Positions 1-7,090 of a stretch of 19,658 nucleotides of DNA are shown piece by piece. Below the pieces are notes generated by a model. The model did not search any database, was not told the origin of the DNA, and saw nothing but the letters and a program-made list of their open reading frames with translations. A program made the position numbers and the translations under genes. Origin of the DNA: 4484-232 sp964486555 (lineage in GTDB: Bacteria; Thermotogota; Thermotogae; Thermotogales; Thermotogaceae); NCBI GenBank assembly GCA_964486555.1, contig CAZANP010000030.1, positions 1-19,658 of the forward strand. Direction: 5' to 3'. Positions within the stretch are counted from its first letter, which is position 1; every line of letters begins with the position of its first letter.

Positions 1-1986
1 AAACCTTCTCACAGATTCGAACTGGACCCCGTGAAGAACAAAACAGGTGATATATGGCATATATACGTTCATGGAGCAGGGCATGGTCAGTTCTACGCCT
101 GGAGAGTGGATGGTCCGTACGATCCCTTGAACGGGCACAGGTTCAACGTTTATAAAATGCTTTCTGATCCTTACGCCAAAGCCATTTCAGGGTCATACAA
201 TTGGGATGAAGAAGCTGTCTATGGATACGATAAAAACTCACCTGACAAGGATCTGTCATTCTCCACCATAGATTCTGCGATCAGCCCAACCAAAAGTATT
301 GTCATCGATGAGTCAAGATACGATTGGGAAGGAGACATGAGACCCAAGATCCCGTGGAACAAAACCATCATATACGAAATGCACGTGAGGCTCTTCACCA
401 TGAGTCCAACCTCTGGTGTGAAACACCCCGGAACGTTCCTCGGTATTCTGGAAAAGATCGATCACCTTAAAGAATTGGGTGTAACAGCCGTTGAGCTCAT
501 GCCCGTTTTCGAATTCAACCCCGATGCGAACACAAGGATAAATCCCCTTACAGGTGAGAGGTTAAAAGATGTTTGGGGATACAATCCCCTTGCTTTCTTC
601 GCTGTGACTGGGAATTACTCGCCTTACCTTAGGCTGGGAGAACAGGTGTTCGTGTTCAAGGATTTTGTGAAAGAGATGCATAGAAATGGTATAGAGGTTA
701 TACTCGATGTTGTTTACAACCATACGGGTGAGGGGAACGAGCTTGGACCAACTCTTTCATTTCGTGGCATCGACAATTCCATATATTACATGCTGAATCC
801 AAAGAACAAGAGGTTCTATTTGAACTATTCAGGATGTGGCAACACTTTAAATTGCAATCACCCTGTGGTTAAACAGATGATCCTGGATAGTTTACGTTAC
901 TGGGTTACCGAGATGCATGTTGATGGATTCAGATTCGATCTTGCAGGTGTTTTGGGAAGGGCGCCGGACGGTAGATGGATAGGTGATCTTTCACTTTTGA
1001 AGGATATAGCAGAAGATCCCATTCTCCACGATGTGAAACTCATAGCGGAGGGATGGGACGCAGCAGGAGGTTATTTCCTAGGAGAGTTTCCTGAAGGATG
1101 GGCGGAGTGGAATGGGAAATACAGGGATACCGTAAGACGCTTCGTAAGAGGAGATCATGGAGTAGTAACTGAGCTTGCAACTCGAATATCAGGTAGTCAA
1201 GATCTGTATGGTCATAAGAGTCCTCTTGCAAGTGTCAACTTCGTGACGTCCCATGACGGCTTCACGCTCTACGATCTGGTTTCATACAACAGAAAACACA
1301 ACGAAGCCAATGGTGAAAACAACGAAGATGGAATGGACGAGAATTACAGTTACAACCATGGCGTTGAGGGAGATACTGATGACCCTGAGATCATCAGAAT
1401 AAGGAAAAGGCAGATAAAGAACTTCATAACGATTCTGATGGTATCCCAAGGGACACCCATGATACTAATGGGAGATGAATTCTGCAGAACTCAGAAAGGG
1501 AACAACAACGCATATTGTCACGACAACGAACTGACTTGGGTTGACTGGTCTTTTAAGGAGAAACACTCCGATATATTCAAGTTCTTCAAGAAGATGATAC
1601 ATTTCAGGAAAGAACACCCTGCTCTTCGCAGGGAACACTTCTTCACTGGAAAAGATTTCACAGGAGATGGTATACCAGATCTCACTTGGCACGGTGTCAA
1701 ACCTTTTCAACCCGATTGGAGTTATTATTCAAGAAGCATAGCTTTCATGATAAGTGGGCAAGATTGCGTATGTGAAGAAGATAGAGATAACGATATATAC
1801 GTTATTCTGAATCAATGGATAGAACCCCTCATATTCGAGCTACCCGATCCTCCATCTGGTGTTAGATGGTACAGGGTCGTTGATACCTATGAGAAATCTC
1901 CCAGCGATTTCCTAGATGATCCAGTCCCTGTTGGTAAATTCTACAGGGTTATGCCGAGAAGTTCTGTCGTTCTGATTGGAAAATAA
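1..1986 (+). CDS. glgX: Glycogen debranching enzyme, GlgX/TreX/isoamylase type (GH13), 5' end missing
   Basis: Hydrolyses alpha-1,6 branch points of glycogen or maltodextrin in the cytoplasm. The frame is open from base 1. A GTG at 31 could be read as a start, but the residues before it and the family layout (an N-terminal CBM48-like domain ahead of the GDIWH segment) indicate that roughly 50 residues lie upstream of the window. Counting from GTG 31, the four GH13 regions are visible: DVVYNHT (226-232), GFRFDLAG with nucleophile D303, IAEGW with acid E340, and TSHDG with D409. The GCGNTLNCNHP segment (268-278) is typical of GlgX rather than of pullulanase PulA. A C-terminal beta-domain ends in PRSSVVLIGK. 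bioY follows after 19 bases, so the two are probably cotranscribed. The family is clear; the exact specificity (GlgX against TreX) is not. Confidence 0.9.
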   Translation, partial: KPSHRFELDPVKNKTGDIWHIYVHGAGHGQFYAWRVDGPYDPLNGHRFNVYKMLSDPYAKAISGSYNWDEEAVYGYDKNSPDKDLSFSTIDSAISPTKSIVIDESRYDWEGDMRPKIPWNKTIIYEMHVRLFTMSPTSGVKHPGTFLGILEKIDHLKELGVTAVELMPVFEFNPDANTRINPLTGERLKDVWGYNPLAFFAVTGNYSPYLRLGEQVFVFKDFVKEMHRNGIEVILDVVYNHTGEGNELGPTLSFRGIDNSIYYMLNPKNKRFYLNYSGCGNTLNCNHPVVKQMILDSLRYWVTEMHVDGFRFDLAGVLGRAPDGRWIGDLSLLKDIAEDPILHDVKLIAEGWDAAGGYFLGEFPEGWAEWNGKYRDTVRRFVRGDHGVVTELATRISGSQDLYGHKSPLASVNFVTSHDGFTLYDLVSYNRKHNEANGENNEDGMDENYSYNHGVEGDTDDPEIIRIRKRQIKNFITILMVSQGTPMILMGDEFCRTQKGNNNAYCHDNELTWVDWSFKEKHSDIFKFFKKMIHFRKEHPALRREHFFTGKDFTGDGIPDLTWHGVKPFQPDWSYYSRSIAFMISGQDCVCEEDRDNDIYVILNQWIEPLIFELPDPPSGVRWYRVVDTYEKSPSDFLDDPVPVGKFYRVMPRSSVVLIGK

Positions 1987-2005
1987 ATAGAAGGTGTTTC
2001 AAGTT

Positions 2006-2527
2006 ATGAAGGCGAGGTACGTAACGTATCCTGCGTTGTTTGCGTCTTTAACAGCGATAGGCGCCCAGATCAGTATCCCTGTTGGGGAGGTTCCCTTAAC
2101 ATTCCAGGTTCTGTTCGTTCTGCTTTCAGGGTTCATACTGGGGGCTCGGATGGGGCTTTTATCTCAGGTTGTTTATTTAACCATGGGAGCAATCGGGCTT
2201 CCCGTCTTTGCGGGGTTCAGAGGGGGATTCGTGTACCTTTACGGTCCGACAGGAGGATATTTGCTCGCGTTTCCCTTAGCTGCCTTCCTTGCAGGCTCGA
2301 TAACCAGGCGAAGAAATTTCGTCAATTATTTGATTGCCTCGCTTGTCGGAATATCAACGATATACTTTCTGGGATGGATAAGACTCGGCCTGCTGATGCG
2401 AGATTTTGAGAGAGCGTTTGAACTGGGGGTCGCGCCTTTCGTGATCTTCGATTTCATAAAAATCGGTATAGCCTTAACGATAATAGAAAGGTTAAGAAAG
2501 ATCAAAACGAAGATAGGATCTTTATGA
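2006..2527 (+). CDS. bioY: BioY, biotin-specific S component of an ECF transporter
   Basis: Integral membrane protein of 173 residues that binds biotin and works with a shared ECF energising module (EcfA/EcfT). No such genes are in the window, as usual for organisms with a common module. The family signature is present: LPVFAGFRGG followed by GPTGGYLLAFPLAAFLAG, and a late KIGIA motif. About six hydrophobic segments are visible. I chose ATG 2006 because AAGGTG at 1991-1996 lies 9 bases ahead; GTG 1994 is an alternative with no room for an SD site. The gene starts 19 bases after the glycogen debranching gene, an unexpected partner. Its last 26 bases overlap the 3' end of the convergent ATPase gene. 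Confidence 0.9.
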   Translation: MKARYVTYPALFASLTAIGAQISIPVGEVPLTFQVLFVLLSGFILGARMGLLSQVVYLTMGAIGLPVFAGFRGGFVYLYGPTGGYLLAFPLAAFLAGSITRRRNFVNYLIASLVGISTIYFLGWIRLGLLMRDFERAFELGVAPFVIFDFIKIGIALTIIERLRKIKTKIGSL

Positions 2528-3191
2528 TCTGGGCTTCTACTTTCAAGAATCTCTCATCCAGTATTCTATCCCCATGGAAGGTTAAAGTTATCTCTTCCAT
2601 TATCCTTGAAGGTCTTTCTGAAAGTACCAAAATCCTGTCTCCCATGTAGACCGCTTCTTTAACGTCGTGGGTAACCATCAATAGGGTAAAGTTGCTCTCT
2701 TTCCAAAGTTCCACAATATCATCCATGATTTTCAGTTTTACAGGCAGATCGAGGGAGGAAAACGGTTCGTCCAAAATGAGCAGGTCGGGATCGTTCAAAA
2801 GAGCTCTTGCAAGATTCACCCTTTGCCTCATTCCACCACTGAGTTGAGATGGAAGATGATTTTCAAAGCCTTCTAACTTTACCATTTTCAAGACTTCTTT
2901 TATTTTGCTCTCATCGTCTGAAACAAACGAGAGATTCTTTTTAACAGTTCTCCATGGTATCAATCTTGGCTCTTGGAAGACAAAACCCAAACTTTTAAAG
3001 TTCATATGGAGCTCTCCTTCGTCGTATCCTTCCAAACCAGCGATTATCTTCAGAAAGGTTGTTTTCCCACAACCAGATGGCCCTAGAAGGACGATTCTTT
3101 CACCTTTTGAAACTTTCAAATTCCATCTATCGAGGACCAGGAGTTTTCCGTATCTCTTGACAAGATCTTTTACCTCTAAGACATTCCCCAT
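2502..3191 (-). CDS. ABC transporter ATPase, NitT/TauT/Ssu family
   Basis: ATP-hydrolysing subunit of the importer encoded by the two genes upstream on the same strand; 229 residues. Visible motifs: Walker A GPSGCGKTT (37-45), Q-loop FVFQEP (about 71-76), signature LSGGMRQR (117-124), Walker B LLILDEP followed by the D-loop SSLD, and switch histidine in VTHD. The frame stays open to 3308, which would add 39 residues. ATG 3191 is preferred because a GAGGAGGT site lies about 11 bases upstream and the protein then begins MGNVLEVKDL, as these ATPases normally do. It overlaps the permease gene by 16 bases, suggesting translational coupling. The substrate of the transporter cannot be read from the ATPase. 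Confidence 0.9.
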   Translation of the reverse strand: MGNVLEVKDLVKRYGKLLVLDRWNLKVSKGERIVLLGPSGCGKTTFLKIIAGLEGYDEGELHMNFKSLGFVFQEPRLIPWRTVKKNLSFVSDDESKIKEVLKMVKLEGFENHLPSQLSGGMRQRVNLARALLNDPDLLILDEPFSSLDLPVKLKIMDDIVELWKESNFTLLMVTHDVKEAVYMGDRILVLSERPSRIMEEITLTFHGDRILDERFLKVEAQIIKILSSF

Positions 3192-3910
3192 TTCCTGGTT
3201 AACCTCCTCACGAAACGTCTTGTGAGTCTTTCCGAGATGATACCAAAAGCGACCGCTATTATGGTCAACGCATAGACTCTCGGAACATCGACGTACTGTC
3301 TTGCCCACGATATTAGGACTCCCAGTCCCTCGTCACCACATAAAAATTCTGATACCAGTATCACTTTCCACACATTACCGATAGATATATCGATGGTGGC
3401 CACAACGAACGGAACTATGGAGCCAAGGTAGATATCTTTGAAGACCTTCCTTTTTGGAACTTTGTACACCTTCACCATCTCCAAAAGATCCTTATCGATA
3501 CTTCTCACACCAGCAGCTGTTGTGAAGATGGAAATGGGAAGGAGCGATAGAAAACTTATAAGAACGGGGCCTTTCCATCCTATTCCCCATAGAAATATGA
3601 CGAGGGCAAGCCATGATATGACAGGAACGGCTTGAACGATCATCACAACAGGCCTCAATATTTCATAGATCGCGGTGTTTATCCCCATTACAAGACCTAT
3701 AAGTGTTCCCAAGAGAACAACAAGACCTAAAACAAAGAAACCCTTCCACGCGGTACTGAGAAACGCGTGGAAGGTTTCGATCTTTGTCAACTCATGAATC
3801 AACGCTTTGAAGGTCTCAATGGGTGTTGGAAGGATGAAACTCGAACCGAGTAAAAGCGCTGAGATTTCCCAAACGAGTAGAAGCAAAAGCAAACCAACGA
3901 TCGTTTTCAT
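3176..3910 (-). CDS. ABC transporter permease, NitT/TauT/Ssu family
   Basis: Inner-membrane subunit of 244 residues with about six hydrophobic segments. The cytoplasmic coupling (EAA-like) loop lies near residues 140-170, in the region around DLLEMVKVYKVPKRK, and should contact the ATPase encoded next. The N-terminal helix is followed by ILPTP, a common feature of SsuC/TauC-type permeases, and residues 193-205 (DEGLGVLISWARQ) match the usual family ending. Its ATG overlaps the stop codon of the binding-protein gene in an ATGA arrangement. The binding-protein, permease and ATPase order with overlapping ends supports one polycistronic message. Substrate unknown. Confidence 0.88.
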   Translation of the reverse strand: MKTIVGLLLLLLVWEISALLLGSSFILPTPIETFKALIHELTKIETFHAFLSTAWKGFFVLGLVVLLGTLIGLVMGINTAIYEILRPVVMIVQAVPVISWLALVIFLWGIGWKGPVLISFLSLLPISIFTTAAGVRSIDKDLLEMVKVYKVPKRKVFKDIYLGSIVPFVVATIDISIGNVWKVILVSEFLCGDEGLGVLISWARQYVDVPRVYALTIIAVAFGIISERLTRRFVRRLTRKWGMS

Positions 3911-4833
3911 CTTGCATAGAATCCTTCATCGGGGACTCCAGGCATTCCTTCTGGGTACAACTCGTTCAACTTTTTCAAAAACAATGTGACCTCTTTTTCA
4001 CATTCTTCGATGTCAACGTAGTAAAATTTCGTTCTCTTCATGGATTCCTTCAATACAGGTGTGGGGATGTTGAGAAATTTCTTCGTCAGAACGAGCGCTT
4101 CATCCAAATTCTTATTCATCCATTCTACAGAGTTTTTGAACAATTCAACAACTTTTTCAACAACCATCGGATACTCTTTGAGGAATTTTTTACTTGTGAA
4201 CAAACCAGCGATAGGAAGTCTTGGAGGGATTCCCATCTTGTCTCCCCAAACCTTCTGGAAATCCAATACGATCCTTCCCTTCCCTCCAAGAACACACATG
4301 GTTACAAAGGGTTCTGGAAGCGCTGCAAACTTTATCTTTCCTGATTTAAAGAGTGCGACGATTTCCTGAGGTGGAGCATAGAGTATCTTCACATCCTTAT
4401 CAGGAACTACTCCTTCCTCCGTCATGAGGTATCTCATCAGGACGTCGACCGTCTGACCTCTGCCGTGCGCCGTGTAAATTTCCTTGCCAACCAGGTCTTT
4501 CCAGTTTGAAAACGTCTCATCCTTTGAGATCACCATGTAGAAAACGTTCCACTCGTGAACACCGAGAAGAACTATATCCATTCCTTTCAAATACAGATTG
4601 GCACCGACCGTTATTGGAAGAACGTAGAAGTCCGCTTTTTTCGATGCTATCATGGCGATGGCTTCTTCAGGATTCTTCCATATTTCAACGTTCAGATGAA
4701 CCGCTCCTTTGACTTCACCCTCGGTTATAGCCACGATCGGTATTACAGCAGGTCCCAGAGGATTTATGAGCGTTATAGAAAAAACTACCGAAAATCCGAG
4801 TATAACCAGGAAAACAGATAATAACCTTCTCAA
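3907..4833 (-). CDS. Periplasmic substrate-binding protein of a NitT/TauT-type ABC importer
   Basis: 308 residues, beginning with a cleavable signal peptide (MRRLLSVFLVILGFSVVFS). The rest resembles a two-lobed type II binding protein of the NMT1/SsuA superfamily: a lobe with IASKKADFYVLPITVGANL, then KDLVGKEIY and AALPEPFVTM, which recur in this fold. The start is TTG 4833, preceded by GAGGTGAT about 4-6 bases upstream. The gene begins only 14 bases after the hydrogenase stop codon and overlaps the permease start, so it is the second gene of a hydrogenase-transporter operon. It lacks the DWYPNTNHTG motif of the thiamin-pathway binding protein later in the window and no TPP element lies in this operon's leader, so a different ligand is likely. 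The ligand is not recognisable. Confidence 0.85.
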   Translation of the reverse strand: MRRLLSVFLVILGFSVVFSITLINPLGPAVIPIVAITEGEVKGAVHLNVEIWKNPEEAIAMIASKKADFYVLPITVGANLYLKGMDIVLLGVHEWNVFYMVISKDETFSNWKDLVGKEIYTAHGRGQTVDVLMRYLMTEEGVVPDKDVKILYAPPQEIVALFKSGKIKFAALPEPFVTMCVLGGKGRIVLDFQKVWGDKMGIPPRLPIAGLFTSKKFLKEYPMVVEKVVELFKNSVEWMNKNLDEALVLTKKFLNIPTPVLKESMKRTKFYYVDIEECEKEVTLFLKKLNELYPEGMPGVPDEGFYAR

Positions 4834-4847
4834 ATTATCACCTCACC

Positions 4848-6599
4848 TCAAGCCCCAGCCGACACGAGGGATTTTTTAGAGCGATCTTCATAGTGTGTAT
4901 GCAGGAGTTCGTGAGCCTTGTGGCTGAGAGGTTCTCCCAGGTATTCTTCGTAGAGCTTCTTGATGGCTGGGTTTTCGTGAGATTTCCTTATCGTCTTCAA
5001 CTCGTCTATGGTGTATATAGCTTCCGCTCTCTTTGCCAGTATATCTGGATCCTTGCTGTAAGGTTGTCCTCCTCCACCGATACATCCACCTGGACATGCC
5101 ATTATCTCAACGAAATTGTATTTAACTTCACCCGCCAAGATCTTTTCTATCAGTTTCCTTGCGTTTGCCAAACCGTGTGCCACGGCAACTCTCACTTTCT
5201 TTCCATCGATATCTATCTCAGCTTCTCTTATTCCTTCGAGCCCTCTCACTTCGTTGAAAACGATTTTTGGAAGAGTTTTCCCTGTTGCAACCTCGTAAGC
5301 CGTCCTCAGGGCAGCTTCCATGACACCGCCTGTCACACCGAACAGGGCAGCGGCACCTGTGGATATCCCAAGAGGATCATCGTAATCTTCTTCCGGGAGG
5401 TTGGCAAACGGTATTTTCTTGAGCTTTATGAGTTTTCCTAGCTCTCTCGTTGTCAGAACCGCATCAACCGCTGGAACACCGTTGACAATTAATTGCTTCC
5501 TTAGGGCTTCATCTTTCTTGGCTGTACAGGGCATTATGGACACATGGAATATATCCTCAGGAGATACACCCAATTTCTCAGCAAAGTATGTTTTCACAAG
5601 CGCACTCAGCATTCCCTGAGGTGATTTTGCAGAAGAGAGTCTCGTTCTCAGTTGTGGATAAACCTTCTCGACAAGGTTCACCCAGGCTGGACAACAGGAG
5701 GTGAACATCGGCATCTCATCGAGATCTCCTTCCTGGAGTCTCTTCAGGAATTCATTTCCTTCCTCCACGATCGTCAGGTCGGCTCCAAAGTTGGTATCGA
5801 ATACGTAATCGAATCCCAGCCTTCTGAGGGCTGCGACCATCTGACCCGTGGATATGGTACCTGGAGCCATACCGAATTCCTCACCTATGGCAACTCTTAC
5901 AGAAGGCGCTGTCTGAACTATCAGTATCTTTTCCTTCTTCTCCAACTCCTCAAGGACCACTCTGACAGCAGAGTTTTCAACTATAGCTCCCGTTGGACAG
6001 AACAAAGCGCATTGTCCACAACTTGTACATTCTGTCTCGTACACTGGAATCTCGAAGGGAGTCATCGGAAGGGTTTTGTAACCTCTCTCCGTCATCGAGT
6101 ATATGTACATTCCCTGAAGTTCCGAACAGGCTCTGACACACCTTTGACATTTGATACATTTTGACAAATCCCTTATGATAGCGGGACTACTCGCATCGTA
6201 GGGTCCCTCATCACTTCCATAACCAAATATGGGTTCCACATTGTATTCGTAAATCAAATCCTGGAATTCACACCTTCCATTAGCTTCACAGGTCATACAG
6301 TCGTTTGGATGCTCTGAAAGAAGCAGAGCTAGGTTGAACCTAACGGCTTTTTTGACCCTTTCGGTATGTGTTTTTATCTTCATACCATCACGAACTTTGG
6401 TGACACAAGCTGGCTGTAGATTCTTCGCACCTTCTATTTCGACGATACAGACTCTACATGCTCCTATCGATTCACCGAGTCTTGGATGATGGCAGAGTGT
6501 GGGGACGTCGACACCCGCCTTTTCACAAGCTTCTAGAACAGTTATATTTTCAGGAACTTTAACTTCCTCACCGTTCACATAAACAGTCACTTCTGCCAC
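4848..6599 (-). CDS. [FeFe] hydrogenase with ferredoxin-like N-terminal domains
   Basis: Catalyses reversible proton reduction to H2, probably in the cytoplasm with reduced ferredoxin or a related donor. Numbered from ATG 6605: a [2Fe-2S] domain (C38, C50, C53, C67), an H-x3-C-x2-C-x5-C cluster (H99, C103, C106, C112), two [4Fe-4S] motifs (C150/153/156/160 and C193/196/199/203), then the H-cluster motifs TSCCPAW (C304, C305), MPCTAKKDE (C360) and ACPGGCIGGGGQP (C504, C508). A small-subunit-like tail ends at about 570. Order and length match single-chain, CpI-like enzymes; it resembles Thermotoga maritima TM0201 rather than the larger HydA of the bifurcating trimer. ATG 6605 sits one base after AAGGAGGG, too close for that SD site. 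GTG 6599 is seven bases away and is preferred, giving 583 residues. First gene of the operon that continues into the ABC transporter. Confidence 0.93.
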   Translation of the reverse strand: MAEVTVYVNGEEVKVPENITVLEACEKAGVDVPTLCHHPRLGESIGACRVCIVEIEGAKNLQPACVTKVRDGMKIKTHTERVKKAVRFNLALLLSEHPNDCMTCEANGRCEFQDLIYEYNVEPIFGYGSDEGPYDASSPAIIRDLSKCIKCQRCVRACSELQGMYIYSMTERGYKTLPMTPFEIPVYETECTSCGQCALFCPTGAIVENSAVRVVLEELEKKEKILIVQTAPSVRVAIGEEFGMAPGTISTGQMVAALRRLGFDYVFDTNFGADLTIVEEGNEFLKRLQEGDLDEMPMFTSCCPAWVNLVEKVYPQLRTRLSSAKSPQGMLSALVKTYFAEKLGVSPEDIFHVSIMPCTAKKDEALRKQLIVNGVPAVDAVLTTRELGKLIKLKKIPFANLPEEDYDDPLGISTGAAALFGVTGGVMEAALRTAYEVATGKTLPKIVFNEVRGLEGIREAEIDIDGKKVRVAVAHGLANARKLIEKILAGEVKYNFVEIMACPGGCIGGGGQPYSKDPDILAKRAEAIYTIDELKTIRKSHENPAIKKLYEEYLGEPLSHKAHELLHTHYEDRSKKSLVSAGA

Positions 6600-6605
6600 T
6601 TTCAT

Positions 6606-6613
6606 CCCTCCTT
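6606..6613 (-). promoter_or_regulatory. Shine-Dalgarno site that favours GTG 6599 over ATG 6605
   Basis: AAGGAGGG on the minus strand is followed by one base from GGAGG to ATG 6605 but by seven bases to GTG 6599. The usual spacing is 5-9 bases, so the hydrogenase probably starts at GTG. The two starts are in frame and differ by two residues. Confidence 0.6.
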
Positions 6614-6662
6614 GCCCGTTTGAATATCCACATTGTGATTTTTTTCTTTAAGGTCTCATTTA

Positions 6663-6692
6663 ATTCTACCACTACTCAGGTATTTTTATCAA
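6663..6692 (-). promoter_or_regulatory. Predicted sigma-70-type promoter of the hydrogenase operon
   Basis: On the minus strand, TTGATA (6692-6687) is separated by 18 bases from TAGAAT (6668-6663). Transcription would start near 6656, giving a leader of about 55 bases before the hydrogenase start. No TPP-type or other recognisable aptamer fits in this leader. Confidence 0.55.
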
Positions 6693-6740
6693 ATAGAAAT
6701 TAGGAGGGGCAAGATTCGGCAATCGATGTTCAGTGGTAAG

Positions 6741-6828
6741 GCATGGGGTATGGGGAATAGGGTACAGGAGTATAGAGTAAAATATTAACCCTTCACCCTA
6801 ATAACTGTTCCCATCCCCTAATTCCCTA
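6741..6828. repeat. G-rich/C-rich imperfect inverted repeat in the divergent intergenic region
   Basis: The left arm carries three degenerate 7-base units, ATGGGGT/ATGGGGA/ATAGGGT (from 6743). The right arm (about 6789-6826) carries CCC or CCCC runs at 6789, 6796, 6810, 6815 and 6824. Roughly GGGGAATAGGGTACAG on the left pairs, with small bulges, to CTGTTCCCATCCCC on the right. The region between the hydrogenase and helicase genes (6606-6884) otherwise holds only the two predicted promoters; no coding frame is convincing there. Confidence 0.5.
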
Positions 6829-6848
6829 GAACACTCAATGAGAAAATA

Positions 6849-6857
6849 TGGTATAAG
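6849..6857 (+). promoter_or_regulatory. Predicted extended -10 promoter of the helicase gene
   Basis: TGGTATAAG fits an extended -10 element (TGn plus TATAAG). The -35 position holds only a weak match (GAACAC, 6829-6834). Transcription would start near 6864, about 20 bases before the TTG start at 6885. Confidence 0.4.
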
Positions 6858-6872
6858 ATCTTCATAACGAAT

Positions 6873-6887
6873 GGAGGGGATACTTTG
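6873..6887 (+). promoter_or_regulatory. SD site and TTG start of the helicase, in the copy upstream of the N run
   Basis: GGAGGGGA (6873-6880) lies four bases ahead of TTG at 6885-6887. The same TTG recurs at 7040 after the N run, but there no SD site is visible. The natural initiation region of the helicase is therefore the one on the left side of the gap. Confidence 0.7.
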
Positions 6888-6935
6888 AATCACTACAAAA
6901 AGCTATTGGAAGCCATCGAACTTGAGAGAAGAACG
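6881..6935. repeat. 55-bp direct duplication, left copy (contig overlap)
   Basis: Identical base for base to 7036-7090 and abutting the run of N. It encodes the TTG start and first codons of the helicase. Best explained as the shared end of two contigs placed side by side, not as a biological repeat. Confidence 0.85.
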
Positions 6936-7035
6936 NNNNNNNNNNNNNNNNNNNNNNNNNNNNNNNNNNNNNNNNNNNNNNNNNNNNNNNNNNNNNNNNN
7001 NNNNNNNNNNNNNNNNNNNNNNNNNNNNNNNNNNN
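6936..7035. other. Assembly gap, 100 N
   Basis: Exactly 100 N, a common placeholder for a gap of unknown size. Because the same 55 bases flank it on both sides, the true sequence is probably continuous, with both the N run and one 55-bp copy absent. Confidence 0.9.
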
Positions 7036-7090
7036 TACTTTGAATCACTACAAAAAGCTATTGGAAGCCATCGAACTTGAGAGAAGAACG
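7036..7090. repeat. 55-bp direct duplication, right copy (contig overlap)
   Basis: Identical to 6881-6935. The helicase frame continues from this copy without interruption. Confidence 0.85.

Noticed and set aside
3192..3308. N-terminal extension of the first ABC ATPase back to 3308
   Set aside because: It would lie inside the permease gene, looks unlike any ATPase N-terminus, and a good SD precedes the internal ATG 3191.
4893..5441. 182-codon open frame antisense to the hydrogenase
   Set aside because: Lies wholly inside the well-conserved H-cluster coding region, has no SD site and its product has no recognisable pattern; it is a shadow of the real gene.
6726..6788. 20-codon frame starting at ATG 6726
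   Set aside because: No SD at a usable distance and it consists of the G-rich repeat.
6881..7090. True tandem duplication of the helicase 5' end
   Set aside because: The copies are identical, exactly 55 bases, and sit precisely at the edges of a 100-N placeholder, which is the pattern of a contig overlap.
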